DNA of 64,000 nucleotides from Sclerurus mexicanus (Eukaryota > Chordata > Aves > Passeriformes > Furnariidae): positions 239,255 through 303,254 of the forward strand of contig VWZF01007822.1 in the NCBI GenBank assembly GCA_013396755.1, in the 5' to 3' direction. Below are positions 63,541 through 64,000 of this stretch, piece after piece. How positions within the stretch are numbered: position 1 is the first letter of the stretch; each line of letters begins with the position of its first letter. The notes beneath the pieces are model-generated. The model saw only the letters and a program-made list of their open reading frames with translations, was not told where the DNA came from and did no database searches. The position numbers were made by a program, and so were the translations under genes.

Positions 63541-63978
63541 TGAATAATTAAATTGATAAGAGAAAATGTCTTCCCTTTATGGAGTTATAATAATCAAGGT
63601 AGACTTGGTTAAGGCAAAGGCTGTTAGTGAAATCTGTTGATACTGGTAGATTTATGTATATTAATATGCATCTATTTAAATTTATAGAAAACCGTAAATA
63701 TAATAATGACAGTGTTTGCGCAGCTGGATAAGAAATTTTTTTCTTGCCAAAGTAAACAGGAAAAATCTGTTCTGAATCTACTTTTGATTTATCATCTTTT
63801 TTTTTTTTTGTTATAATTACCATCTTGTATAGTGAATTTTAAATCCTAAAAGAAATAAAACTGCATCCATGAAACTTTATGTTTTGCACCATAATTAAAG
63901 AATAATAAGTATAGAACACGACTGCCCAAGGTAATAAATAACATTTTCAGGTAATTAAATGCCAGTTACTTTCTACTC
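63541..63978. other. AT-rich noncoding stretch
   Basis: A 91-codon minus frame (63548-63823) crosses a T13 run and is an artefact. Nothing else seen. Confidence 0.55.
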
Positions 63979-63999
63979 GGAGGGAGGAAGGAGGGAAGG
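63979..63999. repeat. Purine-rich (GGGA/GGAA)n tract at window edge
   Basis: ggagggaggaaggagggaag runs up to the end of the window and may continue beyond it. Confidence 0.8.
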
Positions 64000-64000
64000 C

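Noticed and set aside
1..64000. CRISPR arrays, tRNA or rRNA genes, integrated viral genes
   Set aside because: No regularly spaced direct repeats, no complete cloverleaf with A and B boxes (only the SINE relic at 18.6 kb), and no viral gene motifs were seen on either strand.

Overview
This window looks like vertebrate nuclear DNA, most likely from a bird. The evidence is two clear 5'-truncated CR1 (chicken repeat 1) LINE copies whose 3' ends carry the typical avian tail (tccaacc...attctatgattctatg in sense). There are also two older CR1 tails and one ancient MIR-like tRNA-derived SINE. The DNA is AT-rich, repeat-poor and CpG-poor, as expected for an avian gene desert or a very long intron. 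No part of the sequence is prokaryotic or viral in organisation: no operons, ribosome-binding sites, CRISPR arrays or insertion sequences.

I found no cellular protein-coding gene, tRNA or rRNA that I can support. The longest open frame is 150 codons (4623-5075, minus). In 64 kb of AT-rich sequence read in six frames, a few frames of 110-150 codons are about what chance gives, and none has a recognisable domain. The only recognisable coding relics are reverse-transcriptase remnants inside CR1 copies (119-1027 and 56814-57481, minus strand), plus a much weaker candidate at 37113-37412.

Layout. 1-118: too short to interpret. 119-1027: CR1 copy keeping the RT FADD motif. 1028-18597: AT-rich noncoding DNA with microsatellites and one slightly GC-richer patch (4623-5120). 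18598-18700: MIR-like SINE. 18701-21300: AT-rich DNA with long T and A tracts. 21301-24850: a somewhat GC-richer domain holding a diverged pair of about 165 bp direct repeats (22829-22991 and 23591-23762). 24851-40300: noncoding DNA with an old CR1 tail at 25752 and a possible RT fragment at 37.1-37.4 kb. 40302: another old CR1 tail. 40.5-61.6 kb: AT-rich DNA with several stretches that look like conserved noncoding elements (homeodomain-type ATTA/TAATTA cores and POU-like palindromes), and the second good CR1 copy at 56814. 61.8-64 kb: two GC-richer patches with no assignment.

There is no set of genes working together here. If the window has a function, it is most likely regulatory (enhancers or conserved noncoding elements serving a gene outside the window) or as intron. 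That can only be tested by alignment to other amniote genomes. I see no evidence of an undescribed biological system. The observations most worth following are the local duplication near 23 kb, the MIR-like SINE, the candidate conserved elements and the possible old repeat near 50.2-50.7 kb.
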